From the NCBI RefSeq assembly GCF_000150955.2, contig NC_011675.1, positions 326,230-390,229 on the forward strand: a stretch of 64,000 nt of DNA, written 5' to 3'. The position numbers were made by a program, and so were the translations under genes. Positions 41,384 to 51,719 of the stretch are shown in pieces (position 1 is the stretch's first letter; every line of letters begins with the position of its first letter). The notes beneath the pieces are model-generated. The model was not told where the DNA came from and did no database searches. It was given only the letters and a program-made list of their open reading frames with translations. Source of the stretch: Phaeodactylum tricornutum CCAP 1055/1 (Eukaryota > Bacillariophyta > Bacillariophyceae > Surirellales > Neidiaceae).

Positions 41384-42817
41384 ATGTCGGATCTGACAGT
41401 ATATGCGGAGGCCCTTATCTCAACTGTAGCGCGAGCGTTTTATGAGGATGAAGCTGTTTGTTTGATCGATGTCCTGATTCGAGACAAGTTTCTGCGTGAC
41501 GACGACATGGCGCCTCGCCTGCAATTGCCTGCGAAACGGCTCCGTGCCACTCTCCAGTTCCTGACGGAAGAACACTTGGTTCGTTCCGAAACCGTGGACG
41601 ATTTAGCGCAGGGTGGGAGCCAAGCTACAAAATTTTACTATTTGGATTATAATCGAGCAGTGCACAGTATTCGACTGAGACTGCATTTGCTTCGCAAGAA
41701 GCTTGAAAAATCTGAGCTCCAAGCCCGCTCCAGTAGTTTTTATCTGTGCCCCGGGTACAAATCAAAGCGATGCAATGGTCGTTATACAGAAGAAGAAGCA
41801 CAGCAAGTTCTCGATCATAGATCAGGACTTTTTCTTTGCCAAGAATGTGCCAAAAACTACGAAAATGATCCCAACGCTCCTCCGGTAGAGACGTACACGT
41901 TGCAGCTGGTCGACAACACTAAAGAATTAAAACAGGCGATGGACAATCTTCGGCGCGTGAATGTTCAATTTTCTTCGAAATTTATTGGAAATCATCAAAT
42001 ACGCGCTGGTATTTATGATTTGCTACAAAAAGTGCGTGGAAAAGGCAGGGCGCCAATCACAAGCAACCTTCCCTCGGAGAACTTTGCACTGGGCATTGGG
42101 TCGAAACGACTGGCTGGAACCGGTCGTACTGCCGGTATCAAGGCCAAAAAACTAGAGCTTAAGGGTGTGGCTGAGTCTGCAGCACAAGCTCGGAGTTATT
42201 TGGTCGGTGACGGATCTCGACAGTCTGGGGAAGGTGATCTTGTATTTCTCAAAAACGCTATGGGCAGCGAAATACATTTTACAGTAGAAAGGGGAGGTGG
42301 GGCGCGAGCGCAGCTACTGGCCACAGCAAGACGAAGAAGAAGGAAACTCATGGATGCTGCAGCAAGTCGCGTTGGTGCTAGTTTACCACTCTATGTTTTG
42401 GTAGAGGAGGCAAGAAAGCGAAAAGCCGAAGAAGAAAGGCAAGCAAAGGCAGACAATCCGAATAAAAAAGAGAGATCTGCTCCGTTGGTATTTCTGGAAG
42501 ACAATATTGGTCGGTTAGGAGAGTCTACTGGTGAATCTGAACCCGTTCATGTAACACAAGATGAGGAAGACGATGTTATGAGCGACGAATCAGAGTTTGT
42601 GTTGAGTGACGATACTGATGAACTCAGACGTTTGTCCGAAGAGCAGCGACTTTCCACGTTCCAATCTCAGTATAAACTCCAGATTGATCGACAAGAGGGT
42701 TTGCTGCAGCTCGACGAAACAGATCCAGTAACCAGCCCACAACGAGAAGATGAAGAGGATCGATCAATCATATGGGAGGAGTGCGAGTTGGAGTCTAGAG
42801 GGTTTATCCCGAAATAG
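41384..42817 (+). CDS. TFA1: Transcription initiation factor TFIIE, alpha subunit
   Basis: A 477-residue single-exon protein. The N-terminal winged helix (residues 1-105) has the TFIIE-alpha pattern AFYEDEAVCLIDVLIRDKFLRDDDMA and KFYYLDYNRAVHSIRLRLH. A zinc ribbon follows with Cys122, Cys130, Cys152 and Cys155 (YLCPGYKSKRC, then LFLCQEC). The first pair is spaced C-x7-C instead of the usual C-x2-C. The C-terminus ends in an acidic stretch (residues about 385-425), as in other TFIIE-alpha proteins that bind TFIIH. The protein recruits TFIIH to RNA polymerase II at promoters. Start ATG has a CACCATGTC context and is the first in frame. Confidence 0.87.
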   Translation: MSDLTVYAEALISTVARAFYEDEAVCLIDVLIRDKFLRDDDMAPRLQLPAKRLRATLQFLTEEHLVRSETVDDLAQGGSQATKFYYLDYNRAVHSIRLRLHLLRKKLEKSELQARSSSFYLCPGYKSKRCNGRYTEEEAQQVLDHRSGLFLCQECAKNYENDPNAPPVETYTLQLVDNTKELKQAMDNLRRVNVQFSSKFIGNHQIRAGIYDLLQKVRGKGRAPITSNLPSENFALGIGSKRLAGTGRTAGIKAKKLELKGVAESAAQARSYLVGDGSRQSGEGDLVFLKNAMGSEIHFTVERGGGARAQLLATARRRRRKLMDAAASRVGASLPLYVLVEEARKRKAEEERQAKADNPNKKERSAPLVFLEDNIGRLGESTGESEPVHVTQDEEDDVMSDESEFVLSDDTDELRRLSEEQRLSTFQSQYKLQIDRQEGLLQLDETDPVTSPQREDEEDRSIIWEECELESRGFIPK

Positions 42818-42986
42818 AAAATTCTATTGGAGCTTACCGTGTTCGCAATGCAAGACTTTCTTAGGTTGTAGCTATGGAAGCTTTGCGTTCGCTACTGCGA
42901 CGTGGGGACGCTCTAGAGACAACGGATGACATACTCCTTCGTACCGTAACTTTATAATTGGAGGTTTGTACAGCCTTGACTTACAG

Positions 42987-43517
42987 TCATAAGCGTCTCC
43001 TATTGCTACGATGCAAGAGGAGAACAGCAACACCAACAAGAGCAACTAGCGAAAGGATGCGTCGCTTTGTCTTCGCATTTCTCCTTTCTTTCTCTTGCAT
43101 CGCACCTTGCACAAAGGCAGGACGCAACGACCGAATAACGGTGGAGGCTTCATCAACTAGCTCTGCTTCGACATTCAAAGTCTGGAAAGCTGCCTTGAAG
43201 TGACCTACAAAAATGTCAAAATGAAATTCCGTCATGCCCATCTCGAAGAAACGACGGTGTTGCCGAAGAATCATGCTGGCAAGGTCGAAATTGTCGGGAA
43301 CCTTTGTGAACGCGACCGACATGAGGTTCAGTTGGTGCCATTTGAGAATCTGCATGTCGGTTCCTCGAAAGAATTGATTCATATCGTCGTCTTGCAGCAA
43401 TCGTTCGTAAAAGACATCCACTGCTTCGTTCAAAATATCTTTTCCGCCAAGTTTACCCAACAGGGTACGCTTTCTTTCACTTTCGCCACTGAAAAGAACT
43501 CCGGTACTGCTCGCCAT
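42987..43517 (-). CDS. Truncated (2/2) hemoglobin with C-terminal membrane anchor
   Basis: A 176-residue protein. Residues 16-135 form a group I-like truncated globin: LLGKLGGKDILNEAVDVFYERLL (helices A-B with the B10 Tyr38), FFRGTDMQILKWHQ (E helix), and ILRQHRRFFEMGMTEFHFDI with the proximal His87. Haem binding is therefore expected; the ligand could be oxygen or nitric oxide. After the globin comes a basic linker and one hydrophobic segment (ILSLVALVGVAVLLL, residues 154-168), ending HRSNRRRL. This is the layout of a tail-anchored membrane protein with the globin facing the cytosol; the basic tail is compatible with an organelle outer membrane. Single exon. It is head-to-head with SPT4. 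Confidence 0.85.
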   Translation of the reverse strand: MASSTGVLFSGESERKRTLLGKLGGKDILNEAVDVFYERLLQDDDMNQFFRGTDMQILKWHQLNLMSVAFTKVPDNFDLASMILRQHRRFFEMGMTEFHFDIFVGHFKAAFQTLNVEAELVDEASTVIRSLRPAFVQGAMQEKERRNAKTKRRILSLVALVGVAVLLLHRSNRRRL

Positions 43518-44015
43518 TTTGCTACGTTGTTATTTGCTTACCGGAGAGAATGGAATGAAGATCGAGTAGTCTTGGCTACTGGGGGTACTACTTTGGCCCT
43601 GATGAAGGAAAGCTGGAGGCGTCAAACCAGGTTGGCAGTTGGACCGTGAATGTCGGGCGCATCACTTTTTCGGTTCGCATTTTCCCTACCCATGCAAGTT
43701 TGGTGTCTTTTTGACTGTGAGACGTTTCGGCAGTCCGAACATTGGGTCATATGCTTTGGTTCTGGCAAAAAATGTTATCTTGAATTCCTAGTTCTGCATT
43801 CTACGTGCGCACCCGCTGATTTCAGGAGCGGGATGGAGAAATTGGCAGTGGCGCAGACGGAATACCCAACTCATTGGCACCATTCGGGGTAACAGCGGTA
43901 AAGACAACCGTGCAAACCGACCGAAACCTAGCTGCAAGGCCACAATATTCGCGAAAGTAGAAGTTTTGTCGCTTTCATTGACTGAATATACTCTATCTCT
44001 TTCCATTCACAGTCA
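43518..44015. other. Intergenic, divergent promoter region
   Basis: About 500 bp between the hemoglobin and SPT4 starts. A pyrimidine tract and CAG end 3 nt before the SPT4 ATG, so a 5'-UTR intron is possible. Confidence 0.35.
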
Positions 44016-44417
44016 ATGAGCTACGATGAGGATGAGCGAGGCGAAGAGGATGTGCCCGCGCAAGTTGCCGAATTGGCGAACGCGAGTGTTCCGACCAATC
44101 TGAAAGCGGTCCGGGCTTGCAAACGTTGCGGTATCCTCAAAACTCCGGAGCAGTTTTTGGACGATGGGTGCGAGAACTGTCCATTCTTGCACATGGCGGA
44201 TGATATGCAACAAGTGAACAAGTGCACGACGGCGTTTTACGAAGGACAGGCGGCAGTGATGGACCCACGTGATAGCTGGGCCGCCAAATGGATACGCGTG
44301 GACGCCTATCTTCCCGGTGTTTATGCGATCACCGTTACCGGGAATTTTGATCGCGATATCGAGGAAGACTTGGAAAACAGAGGGATAAGATGGCGGTGTC
44401 GACCGCCTCAAAACTAA
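44016..44417 (+). CDS. SPT4: Transcription elongation factor SPT4
   Basis: A 133-residue protein matching SPT4 over its length: RACKRCGILKTPEQFLDDGC then ENCPFL gives the four-cysteine zinc finger (CxxC...CxxC), and DSWAAKWIRVDAYLPGVYAITVTG is the conserved C-terminal part that pairs with the NusG-like domain of SPT5. The SPT4-SPT5 complex (DSIF) travels with RNA polymerase II and regulates pausing and elongation. Length is normal for the family. The N-terminal 20 residues are acidic. Confidence 0.92.
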   Translation: MSYDEDERGEEDVPAQVAELANASVPTNLKAVRACKRCGILKTPEQFLDDGCENCPFLHMADDMQQVNKCTTAFYEGQAAVMDPRDSWAAKWIRVDAYLPGVYAITVTGNFDRDIEEDLENRGIRWRCRPPQN

Positions 44418-44808
44418 ACAAGCTATGTCCAATTCTTCTTTTCTTGGACAGTGAAAAAGACGCCTTTAAACTAGACTAGCAATAAGTAGATGCTTTGCTC
44501 TTTGTGTGCTAGATGACAAACAAATTCACTTTCAAAATCCCATTCCTTATACTGGTTGGTGCCTTCTACCGATGTTATTGACAGTGACTGACAGCAAAGT
44601 TTACAGTTAGTCGGTGTGACGGGATTTTGCGAACCGAATACCGGTACTCAAAAAATAGAGCCATCTTAACAGTAAAAGTGTAAGTACACGAAAACTGGCA
44701 CGTCAGAAATCGTCACTCGTCAAAGCACTGCCTTCATCTCTCTACCTAATCGCTTCGTACCGGATCCGATGGTGACACAACCTTCGTATTTTGAACAAGC
44801 TATTTCCC
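44418..44808. other. Intergenic region without recognised feature
   Basis: About 390 bp between SPT4 and the lumen-protein gene. Nothing recognised. Confidence 0.4.
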
Positions 44809-45784
44809 ATGAATACTCTCTTTCGTCTCGTTCTTGTTGTCACCGCTGCTATTCGCAGTCAAGGACTTCAAATCACAAGATCCCGACGAGTTGATGTTTC
44901 CCGCCGATCTTTCGTTCAGATCGCCGGTATCGCGCCATTGGCGACTGTTTTGCCTTCCAATGCAGTAACTCCGACGGGTCCTTCGGATGGAAGACTTCCT
45001 GACTTGCCACCCGACGCAGTTCGCTCATATCTACAGTATCGGTATGCCCTGCAGACTGTAAGTTTGTTCTTGTGTTGATCGATCCTATCTCTTTCTTGAG
45101 TGGTATCCTTACCATTTATTTCAAAACCAAGTCGGCGGATTTCTACGTCTTCGAACTTCAGAGACAATTGGACGATGTTTCTGACTGGGGTGAGGTAGGA
45201 CAGTTATTTAGCTCCGCTGGGGCCAGAGGAGGTCAGGGAAATCCCTCGAGAATGGAGCGTGAATTTACCAACGTTTTCCGTATCGTTGGACTGAGTATGC
45301 CGCCGGACGCCGCTGAGGAAATGAGGGATGCCCAATTCAAATTCGAAAAAGGGATTGGTATACTCTCAAAGGCAACTGCTGGTGTGCGAAGAGACCTGCC
45401 AGTCGAAGTTGATAAGAACGCGATTCCTCTTGCCAAAGCTGGATGGGAAGAGGGTCGCCAAGGAATCAACGATTTCTTTAAAGTGATGAATGATGTGAGT
45501 GGTGTAAACGAAATGAGACTAATCCCTCCCGCTGGACCTAAGCAACTTGAGGAATATGGCCGAAGCGAGAGACGCTATGTGGATCTCAAGAAAAAGATCA
45601 AGCTTTGCCAAAATCGTGGAGGACCGACCCTCTGTAAGTGAAAGTCTTGTTGTCCTGAATTTGCTCGTATACCTGTTCTCACGGATAGTCCTTTACAGCG
45701 CAAGCCTGGGGCCAACTGATGGTTTCTGGATATCTCCAAGACAGCTGTGGTATTCCCGATCTTGACGACTACTTTTATCAATAA
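44809..45784 (+). CDS. Thylakoid-lumen protein with Tat-type signal, PsbQ-like layout
   Basis: Three exons, 44809-45057, 45132-45633 and 45699-45784, give 278 residues; both introns are GTAAGT...AG and in phase. The N-terminus has three parts: a signal-like stretch (MNTLFRLVLVVTAAIRSQG), a short basic region, and SRRSFVQIAGIAPLATVLPS then NAV, a twin-arginine thylakoid signal with Arg32-Arg33 and a likely cut after Asn-Ala. The mature part is helical and charged, with no cysteine-rich or catalytic motif, ending SGYLQDSCGIPDLDDYFYQ. Plants use this type of signal for PsbP/PsbQ-class subunits. An extrinsic photosystem II or related lumen role is an inference; I do not recognise the family firmly. 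Confidence 0.6.
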
Positions 45785-46277
45785 TAACTGTACAATTCCT
45801 CATTTACATCAAAGAAGAACTTTAAAGCCTTTGGCAAAGGCTACCTCCTCTCAAGGGGTGTCCAATAGAGCCTGTCTTTAGTCAGCTTAAAGAGGTTTGG
45901 GTTGTGGAAGACGATCGAGCTCTTGCCGATTCTTCTTCTGTGTCAATGTTTGATGCACCGTAACAAACATAGGTTTCTATTCTAGTATCAAGTAGATGCC
46001 AATCGTTTACCCAAGCGCAGTGCAACCAAGTGGAGATGCATACCGGTATAGTTCCCAAGACTGTGCAGTTAGTCACGTGATTCCACGACTCCTGAACGGA
46101 AAAGTGAGCGCGTTCTACGGGCGGAATCGACGGGGATGTCGACAAGAGAAAGACTCCACCACAAGGGTCCATAAAGAGACCAAAACCAGTGTGTGCCTTC
46201 ATTCCGCAACGGCTAGCCAGGACAGTCTACCAGTAACAACAACAACAACAACTATCCGATATTGGCGTTTCGCATCG
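45785..46277. other. Intergenic region without recognised feature
   Basis: About 490 bp. An open frame continues upstream of the protease start, but its content looks non-coding and the signal peptide begins at 46278. Confidence 0.4.
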
Positions 46278-48240
46278 ATGAAGTTGTCTAGATCTGGTGT
46301 ATTCCTGCTAATAGCCTGCATTTGTACGTTCGGCTTAGCGACGACGCCTTCAGCGGATCCCAGCGATGGCAGCGACCAGAGACGAGTCGGCAATTCTTCT
46401 CGGAAAGAGGCTGTGGTCGATCGCGACGACATTACGAGCGAACTAGTGGAACCAAATCCAGATTATGTCGGCCCTGCCAACGTTGACGAGGAGGAAGTGG
46501 ATGTGTACGAGGACGAATACGACGACGAAGAATCAGACGAACGCAATAGCAGGAAGACGGCAAAGTCCGCCATTGGCAACGTACTGGGTAGCACGTCTTC
46601 TCTGAAGCGCAAACGATTTCTGAAAACGGTGAAGAAGTATCGGTTTACGCTTACACTCCTTATTGCGACCTACGCGTTTCGGCGAGAAATAAAGCAATTG
46701 CTACTGCGGGTGGTGAAGAAACACTTGGTGGATGCCGAAACGGGAAAGCTTCTACCATTGTCTACTCCTAGCGTTACAGCAATATTGAAGTTTCTCGTTT
46801 TCATCGACATGATGCGTCGGATACAGTCCTCGGGTAGTGGGAAAGCTTCACCTCTTCTTCCCGTTCTCTTGGTACTGGCGGGGAAAGGAAATCCCATATT
46901 GGGCATTTTCTTGTCTAAACTTTTGGCCGCCGGGAATTCCGCCTTTGTACCACCAATTGAACAGCATTACACATTCGAACGCGTCAATGAACGTTATACG
47001 CGCGACGGACTGGCACTCCAGAAAGCGCTGGATCCGTGGCTTTCTTCGCGGTGTGCCGCGTTGGAAAGTGGCAACACTACGGCTTTGGCCCGTATGCTGA
47101 CGGGAAGTTACCCGCGTGAGAGGCCTTCTTACAACAGTACGGTAATTCTTATGGATATGACCGGACTAGACTCTTCGGTGAGTCAAATTGACATCATTCG
47201 GGATCAAATATCGTTTCTGATCGGCGAGCATCGCGCCCAAACCATCACGAAAGTGTTCGGGAACTCCTCGACCGAAAGCTCGCACGAGACGGAGATTGTT
47301 GTTTTGCTGGAGTCGCCGGGAGGTAGTGCTGCCGACTACGCCTTGACCGCACAACAATTGGTGCGGCTGCGCAACGAGCCGGGCCTAACCGTCACGATAG
47401 TGGTGGACAAGGTCGCCGCTTCTGGTACGCGACTCGTGTCAATCAACTAGCTGGTCCCCCAGACTTAAGGTCCTTCTCACCCATGTGGCTTGTACATTTC
47501 TGTCGTGTGCGACCGCAGGTGGTTACATGATTGCGTGTACGGCAAGTCCCGGGCGACTCTTTGCGGCTCCGTTTGCAGTTGTTGGTTCGATTGGTGTAAT
47601 TGGACAGACCTTCAACATTCACAAGACGTTAGAGGGCTGGGGTGTTCGACCACTGGTGTTTCGGGGAGGCCGGGACAAGGCGCCCGTTGGGTTGGTCGGA
47701 GAAGTCACGGAAGAAGGGCTGGCCAAAGTACAGGACATGGTGGACGATACACATCGAGCGTTTAAACGACACGTTGCGGTTTCCCGCCCCTTACTAGCCG
47801 ATCGTATCGAAGAGTACGCGACGGGACAAGTTTGGTTGGGATACGACGCCCTCCATGTGGGTTTGATTGACCGCATCGTGACGAGTGACGAATACCTCGA
47901 CGAACGCTTGTCCCAGGGTGCCCGTGTGCTCAAACTGGTGCAAATACTGCGACCCCGGTTTCTGTTCCAACGTCCCGTGACTTCGGCGCTGGCCGTGACC
48001 CGAATGAAAAGGTGGAATGGAAAAGATGCCTGGTCCACCACCCTGTCTTGGATGGCACAGAATTTGGCCCAAACCGTTGGTGTGTTTTGCGAGGAACGCC
48101 AAAAACGGGTCGACGAAACGAGGTGCTCCGTACCATTGGCGTCGGTCGGCACCCACGGTGCAATGGCAGGCTTAGGGGGCTACGTTGTTGGAAATCCCAC
48201 GTGTGTCAGTCACGTCTCGGGGGAGCCAAGAGGAGCATGA
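46278..48240 (+). CDS. SohB/SppA-type S49 membrane serine protease
   Basis: Two exons, 46278-47424 and 47519-48240, join KVAAS/GGYMIAC in frame; the intron removes the false TRLVSIN ending. The protein has a signal peptide (MKLSRSGVFLLIACICTFG), an acidic linker, then hydrophobic segments before the protease domain. The catalytic Ser382 lies in VAASGGYMIACTASPG and is preceded by VVLLESPGGSAADYA, both typical of family S49. AFKRHVAVSRP and EYATGQVWLGYDALHVGLID match the SohB region where the catalytic Lys is expected (the Lys of AFKR). Such enzymes degrade cleaved signal peptides or membrane proteins. The bacterial-like domain plus signal peptide suggests plastid or ER membrane location; no clear ASAF motif is seen. 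Confidence 0.83.
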
Positions 48241-48841
48241 CTATTTACCAATGAAGCGTGACCATTGTTACCGGCAGCGTGTCACTTATCAACCGGAGCA
48301 TGTCTGTTATCAACCGTTTTGTCTCTGGCATTCGGATCCAGAGGTTGTTCCGTCGTATGGCCAACAATATTGCACAGTAACGCCAATGCCTTGTTTTTAA
48401 GTATAGACAGACGTTGAACCCTGGCCTAGCTGGATCGACCATAGTAGCGCGTTTGAATGTTTCATGTGTAATACAAAGTGCGAACCTGAATTTTTCCTTT
48501 GAGTTACCGGTTGTTTTTCTTAACGGACAGACATTCCCGAATCTGCCCAAGAATTTTAGGAGTTGCCTGGCCAACTCCGTCTTTGGTTCCCACTCACCAT
48601 CTAGTTATCCACGGTTCCGACCGATTTCGCAACAGACTCCACCGTACCCAACCAGCCCCCACCTACACACACGCGCCGACGAAAAAAGACGTTGGGGGAT
48701 AAAAAATCCTAGAAACGACTGACTGGGAACTAGCTGAGTAAGCGCAGCTCGAAACCGGTTTGAGTAGGCCAATAAACACAAACCAGTACCGTGGACTTCG
48801 AATCCACTCTTACCCATCCAATCCCATTGACATTCGAGACC
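48241..48841. other. Intergenic region without recognised feature
   Basis: About 600 bp. Open frames on both strands look like chance. Confidence 0.4.
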
Positions 48842-50238
48842 ATGGCCAACACACCCCGTTCTCCTCGTACTTCTGCTAAAAAGCAGCGCCAACACCAGGC
48901 TTTACAGGAATCCCCGGGGACTTCTGTGGAAACCGAAACGGAAATGGAAACGTCCCCCGCCGAGGCATCGGGACCGACTCCCAAGATGGCAGCCGCGAGA
49001 CGCCGCCGTCTGTTGATCGGTCTGATTGTCTTTCTGTTGTTAGTGCTGGTGGGTGTTGCTGTTGGGATCATTGTGTCCAGTATGTCCTCGGGATCGTCTA
49101 GTCAACGGGAAAACCAGGATGGCCTGGGAAATGACAATTCGAATTCCGGCGAACCACCATCCAGTGCAACTCCCGAAGGATCTACGCCATCGAGTCCTAC
49201 CGATGGTTCTGGTAGTCTTACCACAGCTCCAGAGACTCCCATTACCGATGGATCGGGCGTTCCTTCGGAAACAACCGGATTTGTACCAAACTCCGCCCCT
49301 ACCACGTCACCGGAGGCTTCGCTGACGTTCTCCACCGCTCCATCGGGAGAAGCCTCGGCGACTCCATCGCTCGCGGCAGTGGCGATTCCACCCGGGATTA
49401 CCACCTTTCGGGTCATTGGAGATGTGCCCTACACTCCTCGACAGGCGCGGGAACTCGTAGTGCAGATGAACGCGATTCCCTTGGACACGGAGTTTATTGT
49501 GCACGTTGGGGATATTCGCAACGGAGGGGACAAGTTGGTATGCTATCTTTCCGAATACGAAAGTGTGGACGAAATTTTGAGTCTCAGTCCGGTTCCACTG
49601 TTTCTCATTATGGGAGACAACGAATGGAATGACTGTCCCAATGTGGACGAAGGATTGACTATGTGGAACAACCTTTTTACAGCCTACGAAAGCAAGTACT
49701 GGACGCACAACTTTAACATTACGCGTCTCGCTGGCTGGGAGTCCACCACTTTTGCTTTTCTTAACAAGGGAACCCTGTTCATTGGGCTTAATCTGGTTGG
49801 TGGTCGGGTAGTTAATCGTTCTGCGTGGGATCGACGATTGGCGGATCAGGCCTCTTGGACCATTGGTTTGATTCGGGAACACATGGTGCCAACCGTTATT
49901 TTTGGACACGCGTTTCCCACGGAGAATCATGACCCCTTTTTTTACCCAATGACGGAATTTATTCGAGACGAGCTACAGAACTCGTTGCCGATTGTTTATA
50001 TGAACGGGGACAAACACCAGTAAGTGTTTCTACAGTGAGATTCGGTATCATCCAGCCTTTTGCTTCTCTTACACAGTTTTCTCATGTCAATCGCAGATGG
50101 CTATACGAACCGTCATTTTACGGACAGACCAGCTGGACAAGAATTATGGTCACAGGTGGTTCGCGGGAACCGCCATTGAAAATGGTAGTGGACCCGAATA
50201 ACCTGGCGAACTTTCACACTTTTGATCGTGAGCTTTAA
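48842..50238 (+). CDS. Membrane-anchored calcineurin-like metallophosphoesterase
   Basis: Two exons, 48842-50019 and 50097-50238; the junction restores GDKHQWLYEPSF. The N-terminal 60 residues are polar and basic, then one membrane segment (LLIGLIVFLLLVLVGVAVGIIV) and a Ser/Thr/Pro/Gly-rich stalk of about 95 residues. The catalytic domain shows the metal ligands in order: VIGDVPY, VHVGDIRNGG, IMGDNEWND, IFGHAFPT and NGDKHQ. The family is therefore a binuclear metallophosphoesterase displayed on the lumenal or outer face. The GDKH motif is split by the intron. The substrate is unknown. The start is the ATG of GACCATGG; the longer open frame begins with GTG. Confidence 0.8.
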
Positions 50239-50379
50239 CGCGATCCAATATTCTTTCAAACTACGTTCCGGTTAGGGGCCGAGAGGGAGCAACGCGGGTG
50301 CAAGACGGGATTATCAAGCATCCATCTATCATCATAAGTGTACAGAAAAATCATTTCTACAAAATATCTATTTGAGCGT

Positions 50380-51358
50380 TTACTCCGCAGCTACACTGCG
50401 TGCCAGTTTGTCGGCTTCGAAAGCATACTTTGAGCCTTCCACGATACGGTAATTGAGCTGCCGTTCGCGCATAGGAGGCAATTCGTCCGTATTGGAAGGC
50501 TTACCCTTTCCCAACAGTTTGCCGTCGTCGTCCACTAGCACAAAGGAATCGAAGTTTTCGTTCGGCACCCAAACCAGTTTGAAGGCAATACGAGCTCGAA
50601 ACTGTAGGTGGGCGACATCCTGCGGCGGTTCTTTGTTGCACCCAATAGCACACGTAGACCAACTGGCGGCAGACCAACAACGACGGTTAGAAGCAGCATC
50701 TTGAAAAGCAACTTGCTCACTTTGCTGCCGACCTTATTCGTACCTTCCACCCGGCCCTAATTCGGGAAGAGAAGCGAGACGAATACCCTCGCCGAGTTGA
50801 TTGCCTAGTGCTATTCTCTTGACTCGTCCGTCGTTTTCGTTGTCCGACACATTCTCCACCATACAGGTTAGATCGACGTGATTGTAATCCGAAAAGCTAT
50901 GACCTGTGTACCTAATAGTAGAGCAATGAGTGAGTCAACATGAAGATAAATGCTGTTCGTTGTATCTCTCGCTATCGGGTCCGATCCTGTGAGACCTACC
51001 CTTTGCCTGGAATTGCGTTCGACAAATCACGCAACCCTCCAGCCCACAGAATTCTTCGTCGGACGTCTTCCCAAGGCCCATTTAAGTCGTTCCCTTTGCT
51101 GATTTCAGCAACGCGAAGTCTCACGTTATTTAGGCGTTCGACTGCTGTACCGGGATAGATTGGGTCCGTCATTAAGGAATCGACGGAAGAACCTTTTCTT
51201 GAGGTGCTGGAAAAAGGAGCGTCCTGCTTACTAGAGGTTCCGAGAATCTGAGTATCTCCGTTGCTGGACACGAATGCTGACGCGTTCACTGCGGATGATC
51301 GAGCAAGGCTGGGAGTGAACGTAGCTGCGAGAGATAGTGCAGCAACAGGAAATCTCAT
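50380..51358 (-). CDS. Plastid-targeted protein of unknown function
   Basis: Three exons, 51358-51000, 50911-50744 and 50662-50380, join in phase to 269 residues. The introns have GTAGGT and GTACGA donors and TTAG and CCAG acceptors. The N-terminus MRFPVAALSLAATFTPSLAR is a signal peptide and NASAFVSS follows, a textbook diatom ASAF plastid motif. The mature part includes PWEDVRRRILWAGGLRDL, YTGHSFSDYNHVDLTCMVEN, SWSTCAIGCNKEPPQD and FKLVWVPNENFDSFVLVD. I do not recognise the family. A conserved-looking Cys pair (CAIGC) could bind metal or form a disulfide. No membrane segment after the presequence. The exon structure was worked out here by frame and splice-site fit. Confidence 0.75.
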
Positions 51359-51719
51359 GGTCACGGACCTTGATCCAAATTTGTTAGGAAAACGTTTCCA
51401 ACGAAAACGAACGAATGCTGAAACAGGTGTAGACTGACGTGTAGGTGATCACAAAAAGTGAAAGAAATCGTCAGAGCCATTTTGGTACACAATTGGCTCA
51501 AGTATGTCTCCGATATTTTCTTCATTACAGAGATTTACTGGATGTGACAATTTTGAGCCCACAATGAATGATCTGTTTGTAATGACACAAAAATGGTCAT
51601 GATGTCATGATTCACAATCATGTGTCGTAGAGTGAAACCGCACTGATGGCCTGACTGACTAGCGAACCAAGAAATCCGGACTCGGTATCCTTGCAATATA
51701 CACACTTTGTAACCTCAAA
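51359..51719. other. Intergenic, divergent promoter region
   Basis: About 360 bp between the unknown plastid protein and the SDR gene. ATGATGTCATGA-like palindromic sequence near 51598-51610 (TCATGATGTCATGA) could be a bZIP-type site, but this is weak. Confidence 0.3.

Noticed and set aside
47619-48152. 177-codon minus-strand open frame opposite the S49 protease
   Set aside because: Antisense shadow of a conserved exon; its Arg/Ser/Pro-rich content follows from the codon use of the sense strand.
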